Positions 9,428-20,362 of a DNA stretch of 64,000 nucleotides are shown here, one piece after another. The translations under genes were made by a program, and so were the position numbers. The notes under the pieces were generated by a model, which had not been told where the DNA came from, made no database searches, and saw nothing but the letters and a program-made list of their open reading frames with translations. Source of the stretch: Charina bottae (lineage: Eukaryota; Chordata; Lepidosauria; Squamata; Charinaidae). The stretch is taken from contig JALMGJ010000002.1 in NCBI GenBank assembly GCA_023362775.1, forward strand, positions 57,864,914 to 57,928,913. The letters run 5' to 3'. Each line of letters opens with the position of its first letter. The stretch's first letter is position 1.

Positions 9428-11040
9428 ATTGTATAATATTGTCATCCAATCATCTAGGATTTTGGGTGCCTGTACTGTATATTTGGCTGCTTTAGCTTTC
9501 ATGGGATGGAATCAAATATTGTGGAAGTGAACATCTTGTGCAGTGGGAATTTTGACCAATCCTCTCTCTGTTAGTACTCTTGTATCTTCCAAATCTGCTT
9601 TGAGGGATGGCCCAAATATCACAAGCATATTTTAAGGTTGTGGAGCTGCTGGAGTAGTTCTGGTATGAACAAAATCCCCATTATGTGACCATATTTTTCT
9701 ACATTCTGCCTAGCAGGGTATGCATCTGAATCTTTCTCTATTGTGCAACCATTTGATGCTTTTTTGAAGAATAGCAAAAAACAAACCAAGCACAATTGTG
9801 AACTGAGAGGATATAACTCTGAAACCACTTTCAGAGGGAGGAAGGGTGGTTTTTGTTTTGCTTTTAAAAATTAAAGAATTAATGTACTATAAAATTGATG
9901 TAAATGGTAGCCTTGTTGACAGGAGTTTTTAGTGTCTCTTCAGGATTGTGTTTCATTGTTTACAAGTCTCTAAGCAAAGGAAAGCATAAATAAAATATTT
10001 CTAGGGGATGCTAATTTACCTCTCTTTCTTTAATTCATGAAATACAGTGGTGAGCTACATACTATTCTCCAGCTGGAGATGGTGCTTTATATTTATTTCT
10101 ATGCCTTTTGACTATTTAAATGAAAGAAAGATCCTCTTTGCCTGAAATCCCGTAATATGTTTTGCTCAGTGCTCTGACCTTGGTTTATAATAGCCTGGTA
10201 TTTCCAAGAGCTGTTTTTTTCTTATCACTAGCACAATTCATGTTACGATCATAACAATACTCATTTCATAAAATGAGTCAAAAGAACTGATATCCACGTG
10301 GAAAGGTTAAGGTGGGAATTGGCATTGCATCCTTGAAACTTGAAAGGGGTCATAGGGATGCAAAATCCATTCCTCTGAAAACATTTCACTTCTGTCTCCT
10401 AAATGCCAATTGGCTCATGTGTGTAAATGGGTCTGCATCTCAGTCACGCATGGCATGGACACTAAGATAAAAAAAGGAAATATTCTAACACAAAGGAAGC
10501 AAACAGCTTGGACTATAATGCAACCAAAAACAAAATAAGACATGACACTGCTGTGACTTCTTTCTACTTCTTTTCTCCCCACCTTCTAGAGAGGGAGGAA
10601 CTCTGAGGTCCATCATAGGTGTGGATATCTGACTTCCTGGCATATTCAGCTTGCTATAATGCAGAAAAACAAAGGACCTTGAGGAGGAATTAGAAAAACA
10701 GAAGCCTCATTTGCAGAAGAAAACTTCTAAGAAATTACAAGGCAGATTTCAGCATAGCATTAGTTCAATTTCTTTTTGGATGATGAAACACCAGTGTGCT
10801 AATAGACATTACAGTGCCATTGGCAAGGTCTTCTCTTGATTCTTCCAAAGGCTAGGCATTTGGGACAGCAGCGTAGGACCTCTTTCATAAGAATGAGCAA
10901 GAGAGTCTCCAAACACAGCAAGAATGGCTTAACGTATTTTGAGTTCAGCAATGCATATGACCTTGGACCAGGTCATATCCATTGATTTTAATATGACCTT
11001 AAAATCAGTGGACTGATTTTAACATCATGAAGTCCAGAAT
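9428..11040. other. No recognisable feature
   Basis: AT-rich intergenic DNA. No reading frame with known motifs, no tRNA-like fold and no clear repeat apart from short A/T runs. Confidence 0.6.
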
Positions 11041-11045
11041 ATGAC

Positions 11046-11300
11046 ACTGCTACTGCTAGCTTTTTTTTTAATCCATTCAATCATGTCCAATTCTCAGACA
11101 CTGCTTGGACAAGTCCCTGCAGTTTTCTTGGCAAGGATTTTTGGAAGTGGTTTGCCATTGTCTCCTTCCTAGGGCTGAGAGAGAGTGTCTGGCCCAAGAC
11201 CACCCACTTGGCTTTGTGCCTAAGGTGGGACTGGAACTCCTGGTCTCCCAGTTTCTAGCCTGATGCCTTATCCCCTACACCAAAATGTCTCTCAATACTG
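11046..11300 (-). mobile_element. tRNA-derived SINE, minus strand
   Basis: Read on the minus strand, a tRNA-like head ('aaactgggagaccaggag', then 'ttccagtcccacctta') is followed by 'gccaagtgggtggtcttggg' and 'ctctctcagccc', then 'ggcaaaccacttccaaaaat'. The same head occurs at 23491-23705 (plus) and 17300-17495 (minus). The copy is diverged and no TSD is clear. I call it an older squamate SINE with a MIR/CORE-like head; the family name is inferred. Confidence 0.65.
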
Positions 11301-11405
11301 CTAGCATTAGAAGTAAATTAGGAATGTGGACAACTAAATCTATTAGATACTTCATGCCTTCTCCTGAAAAGTGCTACAATCAGCTGGTTAAATATATGTG
11401 CATAT

Positions 11406-11431
11406 CACACACACACACACACACACACACA
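11406..11431. repeat. (CA)n microsatellite
   Basis: Thirteen or so uninterrupted CA units. Confidence 0.95.
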
Positions 11432-11907
11432 AATGCACGCCACTTAACTTAGGACAATAATCAAGGGTGCATTTTTGCATCAAAAAGTCACCTTAAATTC
11501 ATCTCCATTTTACTTTTTAAAGGAAGAAATATAAGAAACATTTTTTTCCTCTTTGTGCTCATTAAAACCAAAGCTTATGGGTTGGTACAGCATATTTTGT
11601 GTCACATATGGGTGCTTCTGATAACCGTTATATAATAAAAAGTGACAGATTCTTTAGAGCCTCAAGAAGTCAAGTATCTCTTGAGAACTATGAGTTAAAC
11701 TGTTGATTAAAGTGAACCAACTTTTTTTCTAACTGCACATCTTATTAAGGTCAGAGTTTGCTGAGGAAATTTCCTTTGTAGTTCTACTGAAAAGAACAAA
11801 CAATTGTTCCAGAACATGGCTGTGTTGAGGCACAATTTGCATTCTTTCAGGTTTGCAATGCATCCTGTAGTAATCAAGTCAATCTTTATAAGTGATGAAG
11901 GGGGAAG

Positions 11908-11909
<2 letters not shown>

Positions 11910-11988
<79 letters not shown>
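11910..11988. repeat. (TA)n(TG)n compound microsatellite
   Basis: About thirty TA units with one interruption (ca at 11941), then about fourteen TG units. It directly abuts the 3' end of an L1-like element, which starts at 11989 on the minus strand. Confidence 0.95.
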
Positions 11989-11991
<3 letters not shown>

Positions 11992-12218
11992 TTTATTAAG
12001 TTTAAAACAAAGATTAAAAATACAAAAAATACAAAAAGAAAAAAACTAAAAAACTAAAAAAGTGAGAAAACACATGATGAAAAAAGATTTTTTGAAGATA
12101 ACGTAAGAAGTGACTTCTGACTTTTAACAGCAAGAATATACAACAATTTCCCATAGTCAATCCCTTGCTCTATGTTAAATCAGAATCACATTATTTCTAT
12201 AAATCATGCCATTAGCTT

Positions 12219-12250
<32 letters not shown>

Positions 12251-12450
12251 TCTTATTTATACCCCGCCTATCCCCTCCCTACTGGAGGACTCTAGGCGGC
12301 TTACATACATGTAATTCATATCTATATTATACAATCAATCATTACAATGTTTTACGCGCACGATGGGAAGGAGGTAAGGGAACCGGCTCTTCAGCTGCAG
12401 GCATCGGACTACATGTACATTAGCATATTATAAAAATCACTACATGCGAT
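12219..12450 (-). mobile_element. CR1/L3-like LINE 3' end
   Basis: An (ATTT)n run at 12219-12252 is followed by 'accccgcctatcccctccct' and 'ggactctaggcggcttac'. This is the CR1 3' terminal block read on the minus strand, with the tetranucleotide tail at the left. It is inserted in the 3' region of the L1-like element. Confidence 0.8.
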
Positions 12451-12729
12451 TGCTCCCTCCCCTTATATTAAAAAAAAGAAAATATATAAACCACTTAAAC
12501 AACCTCCTGCCCAAAAACAACACTTATATAATTACTTCCATCCAACCCCTATTCTATACATTTCTGTCCACTGTAATAAAGATCAAACTAAAAAAAGGCA
12601 TATAAATTTTCTGCTCTTATAATTAATAATACTGCAGTTATTTTACCTTGTTAATCTCAGTCCAAATCATTAAAGAAGAATAACATTAAACAAGTCTTAA
12701 GAGTAATCCGAATAATCATTCTCAACCCC

Positions 12730-13158
12730 TTACCCCACTTTGAAATAAACCAAAGCATTCACATATTTCCAAAATAGACACAGGGCATTTTTCAAAGAAA
12801 AATCAAACAGCCCTACTGCCCCCCTTAAATACGCCAACTTCTCAGCAAAAAGCCTCCCATAGATAACAACCCCTTCCTTCCCATAACATTCCTTCAAAAC
12901 AGCAATCTGTCCCTTCAGTTTCTTCCCGTCAACCATCCAATCATCTTCTGGTGTTTCAGCAAAAATCTTGATCTTGCTGTCAGTAGAAACCTTTGTATCA
13001 TTATTAAGGTCTTCCATTCCTTCCTCAGCCAGATGCCATATTTCAAAGCTGATATTTTCAACAATATCCCAAATATCTTGTATAATAACTTGGCAAGAGT
13101 CAGGTAAAATCTGTTTAAGGTCTTGATGGAATTCTGAGGTCTGCTTGAAATCTTCCAT
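12730..13158 (-). CDS. 142-codon frame of the L1-like element, function unknown
   Basis: The frame opens MEDFKQTSEFHQDLKQILPD and is acidic and hydrophobic, with a leucine-rich second half (KLAYLRGAVGLFDFSLKNAL). It sits where ORF1 would lie after the L1 leader. It is far shorter than a usual L1 ORF1 protein, and I see no clear coiled coil, RRM or zinc knuckle. It could be the start of a truncated ORF1 or a different small protein. No frameshift is evident within it. Function is not assigned. Confidence 0.35.
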   Translation of the reverse strand: MEDFKQTSEFHQDLKQILPDSCQVIIQDIWDIVENISFEIWHLAEEGMEDLNNDTKVSTDSKIKIFAETPEDDWMVDGKKLKGQIAVLKECYGKEGVVIYGRLFAEKLAYLRGAVGLFDFSLKNALCLFWKYVNALVYFKVG

Positions 13159-13859
13159 GTCTCACACAGTAAATTATGGCGCCCCCTTAAGAACTCAACC
13201 AGCAAAAGTTGTAAATGTAATGGAAAGTTTCCGGAACTGTTTACATACTGTAAGTAAAAGGCTGATAAGAGACAGTTCCCCAGAGAAAAAAATAGCAGCA
13301 GAAAACTGAAGATTTAAAACAGTAGATTCAACGTATAGGAGAATATTAAAATCTTCAAATTCAGCAAAAAAATAATAACAGGGAGACAAACGTTTACTTT
13401 CAATCCTCCTCAATATTTGGATGGAAACAAGCCAAAACTTAAAAAGATTTTTCTTTTTTAATTAATCCCAGAGTTAACAATAAGCACCAAGTGAGGTCAC
13501 TTCTCCTTGCTGTAGAAAGCCTCTCTTAGGTTACATCAACTTAAAAAGATAAAAATTAGGTGATTTAGAAATGGGGTGGCCGGTCTTAGTGTCCCATTAA
13601 GGCTACAACACGGCTTGGAAATGATGGCAATCCCATCTCCCGGCAGCTCTTACCCGATCGGCGTGAATGCTGTTTGCGATCCTCAGGCTACAAGTCGCCG
13701 TTCCGGAGAACAAATGGGGTGATTCCAAGCATTTTCTAGTCCATGCAAATGCTTTTGAGCTTCAGGAAAAGCCTGCCTGAGCCCAAAAAAACTGGCGCAT
13801 TGTCAGTTCTGTCCATGGAGCCTGCAGATAAATCTGCTTTGTCCGCCATGTCCCCCACC

Positions 13860-14036
13860 AGAAGCCATATATTTCTTTTCTTTTTCTTTCCTATATTCTT
13901 ATTTTTTTCTTTCTTTTCTATTTTTCTTTCTATTTTTTCTTTCCTGTACTTCCTATTTTTTTGTTTTTATTCTTTTATATTTTTAGTTTGTGTTAGTTTT
14001 TATCTTTTTAATTGTATTTTTTTTAAAAAAATGTCA
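13860..14036 (+). mobile_element. L1 3' UTR end, plus strand
   Basis: A pyrimidine-rich stretch ends 'tagtttgtgttagtttttat', then a short A-run. It is the reverse complement of the L1 3' UTR seen at 36325-36400 ('ataaaaactaacacaaacta'). It lies head-to-head with the minus-strand L1-like element, with the two meeting near 13859. Whether this is one rearranged insertion or two cannot be decided from sequence alone. Confidence 0.6.
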
Positions 14037-14399
14037 CTATAAAAATGTTAAGGGGCGTGGTGGCTCAGCGGGTAAGACGCCAGGCTTGTTGATCGGAAGA
14101 TTGCAAGTTCGGGGGTTCGAATCCCTAGCCCTGCATGCAGAGTGAGCTCCCGCACTCGCCCCAACTCTTGCCAACCTAGCAATTCGAAAGCATGCAAATG
14201 CAAGTAGATTAATAGGTACCACTTTGGTGGGTAGGTAACAGCATTCCACGCACATCATGCCGGCCACATGACCGTGGAAGGTTCTATGGACAATGCTGGC
14301 TCTTCGGCTAACAAACAGAGATGAGCACCAGCCCCTAGAGTTGGACACGACTGCACAAATGTGCGGGGGGAACCTTTTACCCTTACCTATAAAAACGTT
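14037..14399 (+). mobile_element. Sauria-type tRNA SINE
   Basis: The SINE (14050-14386) is complete. It has an A-box-like 'gtggctcagcgggtaagacg', a B box 'gggttcgaatccc', the Sauria body, the Bov-B-like 3' block ('agttggacacgactgcac') and an 'aacctttta' tail. A 13-bp TSD flanks it, ctataaaaatgtt at 14037-14049 against ctataaaaacgtt at 14387-14399, with one mismatch. Its promoter boxes are better preserved than in the other two copies. It was inserted just after the L1 3' end. Confidence 0.92.
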
Positions 14400-14649
14400 G
14401 ACATGATCTCTATGGGCATTACCTTATCTTCTATGGGATTATCTTTTCAATCCCTTCAGAATCTTCACTAATTAATGTAGCTAAAATGTAAAACATGCCT
14501 CACTACATACAGTATTTAAAAAGCTAGCGAATTAGAGCCATGCTTTTTTATAATTTGATAATTGGGGAAACACATAGAATTCCAGTTCAAATTCTATCAA
14601 TTTTCTCAAAATTAAATACTGGTAGAAAGAATTAGTACATACACACATA
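14400..14649. other. No recognisable feature
   Basis: AT-rich DNA between the Sauria SINE and a Bov-B copy. No motif seen. Confidence 0.6.
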
Positions 14650-14658
14650 CACATCTAT

Positions 14659-16302
14659 TTGTTGTTCATTCGTTCAGTCGTGTCCGACTCTTCGTGACCT
14701 CATGGACCATAGCACGCCAGGCCTTCCTGTCCTCCACTGTCTCTCGGAGTTTACTCAAATTCATGTTCATTACATCGGTGATGCTATCTAACCATCTCAT
14801 CCTCTGCCGTCCCCTTCTCCTTTTGCCCTCAGTCTTTCCCAGCATCAGGGTCTTTTCCAGTGAGTCCTCTCTTCTCATTAGGTGGCCAAAGTATTTGAGC
14901 TTCAGCTTCAGCATCTGTCCTTCCAATGAGCAGTCAGGGTTGATTTCCTTTAGGATTGACTGGTTTGACCTCCTTGCAGTCCAAGGGACTCTCAAGAGTC
15001 TTCTCCAGCACCACAGCTCGAAAGCATCAATTCTTCGGCGCTCAGCCTTCCTTATGGTCCAACTCTCACAGCCATACATTGCTACTGGAAAAACCATAGC
15101 TTTAACTATACGGACCTTTGTCGGCAAGGTGATGTCTCTGCTTTTTAATATGCTGTCTAGGTTTGCCATAGCTTTCCTTCCAAGGAGCAAGCGTCTTTTA
15201 ATTTCATGGCTGCAGTCACCGTCTGCGGTGATCTTGGAGCCCAAGAAAATGAAATCTGTCACTGCTTCCATATCTTCCCCTTCTATTTGCCAGGAAGTGA
15301 TGGGACCAGATGCCATGATCTGGGTTTTTTTAATGTTGAGTTTCAAGCCAGCTTTTGCACTCTCCTCTTTCACCCTCATCAAGAGGCTCTTTAGTTCCTC
15401 TTCACTTTCTGCCATTAGGGTGGTATCGTCTGCATATCTGAGGTTGTTGATATTTTTCCCGGCAATCTTAACTCCGGCTTGTGATTCATCCAGCCCGGCA
15501 TTTCTCATGATGTACTCTGCATATAAGTTAAATAAGCAGGGTGATAATATACAGCCTTGTCGTACTCCTTTCCCAATTTTGAACCAGTCGGTTGTTCCAT
15601 GTCCGGTTCTAACTGTTGCTTCTTGACCCACATACAGGTTTCTCAGGAGACAGGTAAGGTGGTCTGGTACTCCCATCTCTTTAAGAATTTGCCACAGTTT
15701 GTTGTGATCCACACAATCAAAGGCTTTAGCGTAGTCAATGAAGCAGAAGTAGATGTTTTTCTGGAACTCTCTTGCTTTTTCCATGATCCAGCGAATGTTG
15801 GCAATCTGATCTCTAGTTCCTCTGCCTCTTCGAAACCCAGCTTGCACTTCTGGTAGTTCTCGGTTCACATGCTGCTGAAGCCTAGCTTGTAGGATTTTGA
15901 GCATAACCTTGCTGGCATGTGAAATGAGCGCAATTGTACGGTAGTTTGAACATTCTTTGGCATTGCCTTTCTTTGGAATTGGAACGTAAACTGACCTTTT
16001 CCAATCCTGTGGCCACTGTTGAGTTTTCCAAATTTGTTGGCATATTGAGTGCAGCACTTTAACAGCATCATCTTTTAGGATTTTAAATAGCTCAGCTGGG
16101 ATACTGTCTTCTCCGCTAGCTTTGTTGTTAGTAATGCTTCCTAAGGCCCACTTGACTTCACTCTCTAGGATGTCCGGCTCAAGGTCAGTGACCACACCAT
16201 CGTATTTATCAGGGATATTAAGATCTTTCTTGTATAGTTACTGTCCATGGGTTTTCTTGGCAAGGATACTGGAGTGGTTTGCCATTTCCTCCTCCAGGGG
16301 AC
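14659..16302 (-). mobile_element. Bov-B LINE with internal deletion, recent
   Basis: Flanked by a 9-bp TSD, cacatctat (14650-14658 and 16303-16311). On the minus strand it starts within the 5' UTR near the 'ctggaggaggaaatggcaaa' block, then jumps at about 16238 straight into the linker (LYKKDLNIPDKYDG). The APE domain and part of the linker are therefore missing. It continues to the 3' end. Unlike the other copies, the remaining coding sequence is uninterrupted. Confidence 0.9.
14666..16195 (-). CDS. Bov-B reverse transcriptase, intact 509-codon frame
   Basis: An uninterrupted frame runs from MVTDLEPDILESEVKWALGS to the natural Bov-B stop after TRLNE. RT motifs in order: QDWKRSVYVPIPKKG; CSNYRTIALISHASK; GFRRGRGTRDQ; FIDYAKAFDCVDHNKLW (palm motif A); GKGVRQGCILSP; LRYADDTTLMAE, the catalytic box with both aspartates kept; FLGSKITADGDCS. 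The C-terminal block follows (GCESWTIRKAERRRIDAFE, KLKYFGHLMRREDS, KTEGKRRRGRQRMRW). The endonuclease is absent because of the internal deletion, so the copy is not autonomous. The frame is open upstream of this ATG to the deletion joint. Confidence 0.9.
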   Translation of the reverse strand: MVTDLEPDILESEVKWALGSITNNKASGEDSIPAELFKILKDDAVKVLHSICQQIWKTQQWPQDWKRSVYVPIPKKGNAKECSNYRTIALISHASKVMLKILQARLQQHVNRELPEVQAGFRRGRGTRDQIANIRWIMEKAREFQKNIYFCFIDYAKAFDCVDHNKLWQILKEMGVPDHLTCLLRNLYVGQEATVRTGHGTTDWFKIGKGVRQGCILSPCLFNLYAEYIMRNAGLDESQAGVKIAGKNINNLRYADDTTLMAESEEELKSLLMRVKEESAKAGLKLNIKKTQIMASGPITSWQIEGEDMEAVTDFIFLGSKITADGDCSHEIKRRLLLGRKAMANLDSILKSRDITLPTKVRIVKAMVFPVAMYGCESWTIRKAERRRIDAFELWCWRRLLRVPWTARRSNQSILKEINPDCSLEGQMLKLKLKYFGHLMRREDSLEKTLMLGKTEGKRRRGRQRMRWLDSITDVMNMNLSKLRETVEDRKAWRAMVHEVTKSRTRLNE

Positions 16303-16311
16303 CACATCTAT

Positions 16312-16400
16312 ACATATACGTATACATATACACATCTATACATATACGTATATATACATACACACACACACACACACACATGCATATACATACATATATG
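16312..16400. repeat. TA/CA-rich microsatellite
   Basis: Alternating 'tatacatatacgtatacata' units and a (CA)10-like run at 16360-16380, next to the Bov-B 5' junction. Confidence 0.9.
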
Positions 16401-16699
16401 GAAGACATTCAAAATATTAAAGAAGACATATCTAATAACATATATTCCTTGCATGTCCAGAATGCTCAGAAGACATTCCAAATCTGATGGAAATTAGTCC
16501 AGTCCTTCTGACTCAGTCACATTAATAGAACATTCCACTGATTTTGTAAATCAAGCTTCCAAATAAGTAATAAATGATGTGGTTTTAATTTCTGTGCTAC
16601 TGGACCATTTGAAAATAGGACTGATGATTAAGGTTATACCATTTTCCCTTCCAATCATCAAGAAGAACTTTAAACATAAACATATGCAACAGGAAAATA

Positions 16700-16700
16700 T

Positions 16701-16731
<31 letters not shown>

Positions 16732-16920
16732 TTATTTAAATTTATATGACCGCCCATCTCCCCCAATGGGGGACCCTGGGCGGTTTACAATAAAATTAAG
16801 TTTAAAATACAATATAAAATTACAATTTATTAACATGATATAAATAAATATATTATAAAATATTGATCCTTTGATAAGTGTATAAAAGAAACAAAGTTGA
16901 CAACACCCTTTTACCAATTC
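16700..16920 (-). mobile_element. CR1/L3-like LINE 3' end
   Basis: An (ATTT)n run at 16700-16736 is followed by 'gaccgcccatctcccccaat' and 'ccctgggcggtttacaat', the CR1 terminal block on the minus strand. An A/T-rich 3' UTR follows, ending near 16920. No protein-coding part is retained. Confidence 0.85.
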
Positions 16921-17239
16921 GAAAAAGCAGGTACCAGATAGAGAAAGCCATCATATTATAGTCTGCAAGAATCAATCACACAAACTGATTCTTTTCAGGA
17001 AACATGGAATCCATAGAGGGCCATAGCCAAATTAATTCCTTTTTCCATCTGCCCTAAAAAAGAAAAAAAAAGTAGAAACAGGGATGATGAAAGTACTATG
17101 TATAAAATAAAACAGCAGGAACTTAAGTTTGTATTCTAATATCAGGACCCCAAAAATCCAGAAAGCCTTTTGATGGTAATAAATTTCAATATGTCCTCAC
17201 TGCCATGTAGTCATCATCCAGATTGTTGACTTCCAGATC

Positions 17240-17500
17240 TAGTAGTACTAGATTAATTAATTAATTAATTAATTAATTAATTTTCTATCCCACCTTTATT
17301 ATTTTTATAAATAACTCAAGGTGGCAACCATCCCTACTACTCCTTCCTCCTCCTATTTTCCCCACAACAACAACAACAACCCTGTGAGGTGAGATGGGCT
17401 GAGAGAGAGAGACTGGCCCAAGGTCACCCAGCCGACTTTCATGCCTAAGGCGGGACTAGAACTCGCAGACTCCTGGTTTCTAGCCCAGTGAAAGAGAAGA
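17240..17500 (-). mobile_element. tRNA-derived SINE with LINE-type tail
   Basis: Read on the minus strand: a head 'actgggctagaaaccaggag' and 'gagttctagtcccgcctta', then 'ggctgggtgaccttgggcca' and 'ctctctctcagccc'. Next come 'caccttgagttatttataaa' and a (TTAA)n tail at 17255-17282. It resembles the copies at 11046-11300 and 23491-23705. Confidence 0.7.
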
Positions 17501-17735
17501 CTACTTAAGATTGAGGATATTAATTAGAAAATTAGCTTGGATTGATAACCTGAAGTACCTGATAAGATCAACATACCTAAATTCTTCCAAGGAAATATTG
17601 ACATCTTGAACTTCTTTTATCACATAGATCTAGAGAAGCAATTTGATAATCTTTTAATCTTGTATTAGTACTACTGATTTTCATTATGCTTAATTGACAA
17701 CCTTTAATTAAATGAATGTTGTTATTGTAATTATT

Positions 17736-19172
17736 TATTTATTTATTATTTGGATTTATCACCGCCCATCTCTACTATGGTAGACTCTGGGCGGTTTACA
17801 ATCATATTATAAAAAGTTAAAAACCTATACTTCTAAAATCTCCTATAAAATAAATAAAAAATCCTAGAGATGGTGTGTTCTTAAAAGGAGGATATTACTA
17901 AGCTAACCACCCACAGGAGAAACTATTATTTCCTTCATTCCAACCAAGGCAGCAGAACCAGGTCTTTAAAGACTTCCTGAAGGCCAGGAGCGAGGGTGCC
18001 CGCCTCACCTACGGGGGCAAGATATTCCATAGGGCGGGTGCTATCGCAGAGAAGGCACGCCTCCTGGACCCTGCTAGATGGAATTCTTTTGTTGATGGGG
18101 TCCGAAGCATGCCCTCCCTGCATGACCAGGTGGGGCGGGTAGATGTAATTGGGATGAGACGGTCCCTCAGGTACCCAGGTCCCATGCCATGTAGGGCTTT
18201 AAAGGTGATAACCAACACCTTGAATTGGACCCGGAAGCAAACTGGTACCCAATGCAGCTCACGGAGCAGTGGTGTTACATGTGCTGATCTTATATCACCC
18301 ATGACTACTCGTGCGGCTGCATTCTTGACCAGCTGAAGCTTCTGGGTACTCTTCAAGGGTAGCCCCATGTAGAGCGCGTTGCAGTAATCTATATGGGAGA
18401 TGACAAGAGCATGAGTGACTGTTCGGAGGGCCTCTTGATCCAGGAATGGGTGCAACTGGCGCACAACTTGAAGCTTTGCAAAGGCCCTCCTGGCCACGAC
18501 TGCCACCTGCTCCTTGAGCAGGAGTCGTGAGTCCAGGAGGACCCCTAAGTTTCGCACTGAATCTGAACGGGGCTGTGCCACCCCATCCAGAGTTAAAGAT
18601 GACAACTTCCTGGAAGTCGAGAGGCCATCAATCCATAGCCACTCCGTCTTACCAGGGTTCAGTGGAAGCCTGTTGTTCCCCATCCAGGCCCCTACAGCCC
18701 CCATGCACTGAGATAGGGTGTCAACTGCAACACTTACTTCACCCAGGACGGAGATATACAACTGGGTATTATCAGCATACTGGTGATACCTCATCCCGTG
18801 GTGACGGATGATCTCGCCCAGCGGCTTCATGTAGATGTTAAATAGGAGAGGAGTGAGAACTGAACCCTGCAGCACCCCACACAAGAGGGGCCGAGGGTCA
18901 GATCTCTCCTCTCCTATTACCACTGATTGGGAACGGTCCCGGAGGAAGGAGGTGAACCAGCGCAAAACTACACCACCCACCCCCAGATCCCTGAGCCGTC
19001 CCAAAAGGATACTGTGGTCGACGGTATCGAAAGCTGCTGAGAGGTCCAAGAGAGCAAGAATGGATGCACTGCCCCCATCTCGCTCCCGCCAGAGATCATC
19101 CATAAGGGTGACCAATGCAGTCTCCATCCCATATCCCGGCCTGAAACCTGACTGAAAGGGGTCTAGGTAACA
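17736..19172 (-). mobile_element. CR1/L3-like LINE, 5'-truncated
   Basis: The 3' end is at the left: an (ATTT)n run at 17736-17755, then 'accgcccatctc' and 'tctgggcggtttacaat'. Coding sequence runs to about 19172, where it stops abruptly in the region just before METALVTLMDDL. Roughly the second half of the RT and the C-terminal region remain. No clear TSD, as is usual for CR1. Confidence 0.88.
18009..19127 (-). pseudogene. CR1-type reverse transcriptase fragment
   Basis: The 372-codon frame begins in the RT fingers. It carries LLDLSAAFDTVDHSILL (palm motif A), GVLQGSVLTPLLFNIYM, and the catalytic box YADNTQLYIS, in which the second Asp is Asn. Then come LPLNPGKTEWLWI, LGVLLDSRLLLKEQVAVVAR, and the C-terminal KALHGMGPGYLRDRL and ALWNILPP. 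A stop (TAG for glutamate) ends it at LPP, and the same frame goes on with VRRAPSLLAFRKSLKTWF. It is 5'-truncated with a changed catalytic residue, so not functional. Confidence 0.88.
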
Positions 19173-19174
19173 TT

Positions 19175-20268
19175 TTTCTAGTTATAGTCATCTGAATAAT
19201 TAGGGGAGATATTTAGTCAACCTTCTTTATGATGAACATTTTATCACTTTCAATGACAGTTCATCTTCAATGATTTAAGTTCCAACATAATTCTTACACA
19301 TTGATAATTCATGGTTTAAGGATATTGATTGTTTAATTGTTAATCCTTTATTTTTTGCCATTATAATAGAATGAGAATTTCTCTTTTATTATTATCCTTG
19401 AAATATATTTTACACTTTAATATCACTGGAGCTCAGCCAGTTTATCTATATAATTGGAAGGCAAGGTCTTGGGGATTAGGAAGCTGACCTTTTCTATTCT
19501 CTATTATTTTTGTGTTCTAAAGAATTGCTAATACTCTATTCTTTTTGTCTTTTTTGACAAGTAACCCCTCTAATTATGTACCATCAGAGAGATCTTTTGA
19601 AATATGCTTTACCTATTTCCTGCACTCTGAAACAGAATTCTGGTTCATCTTTTTTTTTTTTTTAATTCTATGAGGAATGCCAGAATGCTAAGAGAACTCC
19701 AGATGAACGTCCTTGAGAACTTAAGTGGAAAACTGAAGAAACTTGACAATTAAGATCCTTCTATAAATATTGAAAAGAAAATGAATTACAATAAAATCCA
19801 ATATATTATGTTACTGTAAGGGGGGGAAATGGTGGAACTTTGGCAAACTAGGATCATAGAGTCCATAAGTCCTTCTGAAGATTAGACTATTTATTTCATT
19901 AAATCATAATGTCACACGTGTTACAGTTGATGCACTGGTTTGCAGTTTCCTTCTGGGCTTAGTTGAAAGTGCTGATTACTTATAAAGGTTATTACTTACA
20001 TGGCTTCACACCTGGATACCTTCAGGACTATATTTTCTGGCTTGATTTGAGAAATCGCATGTGTTCCCAAAGAGGGTATGCTGAGAGTTCTCATGCCTTT
20101 GGAAGTGAGGGGAAGTGGGAACTTGTCAACGCATTTTCTCAGTGGCTGCTTCCATACTATGGAACACCTTACCTCTTGAGATATGAAATGTTCCCACCCT
20201 GTTGGTTTTTAAAGATGTCCTTACTGGAAGGATTGCTTTAGTATAGTTAGGTGCAATATTGTTTTGTT
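19175..20268. other. No recognisable feature
   Basis: AT-rich DNA. The 92-codon frame at 19963-20241 has no known motif. A poly(T) run is at about 19651-19663. Confidence 0.55.
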
Positions 20269-20270
20269 GA

Positions 20271-20362
20271 GAGGAAGGAAGGAAGGAAGGAAGGAAGGAA
20301 GGAAGGAAGGAAGGAAGGAAGGGAGGGAGGGAGGGAGGGAGGGAGGGAGGGAGGGAGGGAGG
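20271..20362. repeat. (GGAA)n(GGGA)n microsatellite
   Basis: About thirteen GAAG units pass directly into about ten GAGG units, an all-purine strand of some 92 bases. Such tracts can adopt triplex structure and are often length-variable. Confidence 0.97.

Larger units (their letters stand above)
11989..13858 (-). mobile_element. L1-like element lacking ORF2 (5' UTR, short ORF, 3' UTR)
   Basis: Read on the minus strand, it starts with a GC-richer leader (13858 to about 13160) resembling an L1 5' UTR, then a 142-codon frame (13158-12730). A spacer and an A/T-rich 3' region end at 11989. That end resembles the L1 3' UTR at 36321-36480 and 13860-14036, including 'tagttttt..tctttttgt' strings. 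No RT or endonuclease coding sequence is present between the leader and the 3' end, so this is either an internally deleted L1 or a half-LINE. A CR1 tail (12219-12450) interrupts its 3' region. Boundaries are approximate and no TSD was found. Confidence 0.55.

Noticed and set aside
11989..14036. A single twin-primed L1 insertion
   Set aside because: The minus-strand part has its own 3' UTR end at 11989, which an inverted twin-priming segment would not normally have, and no enclosing TSD was found. Kept as an open arrangement only.
14694..15626. A 310-codon frame on the strand opposite to the Bov-B RT
   Set aside because: It is antisense to a clear RT. Similar antisense frames recur in every Bov-B copy because of codon bias, and it shows no domain of its own.
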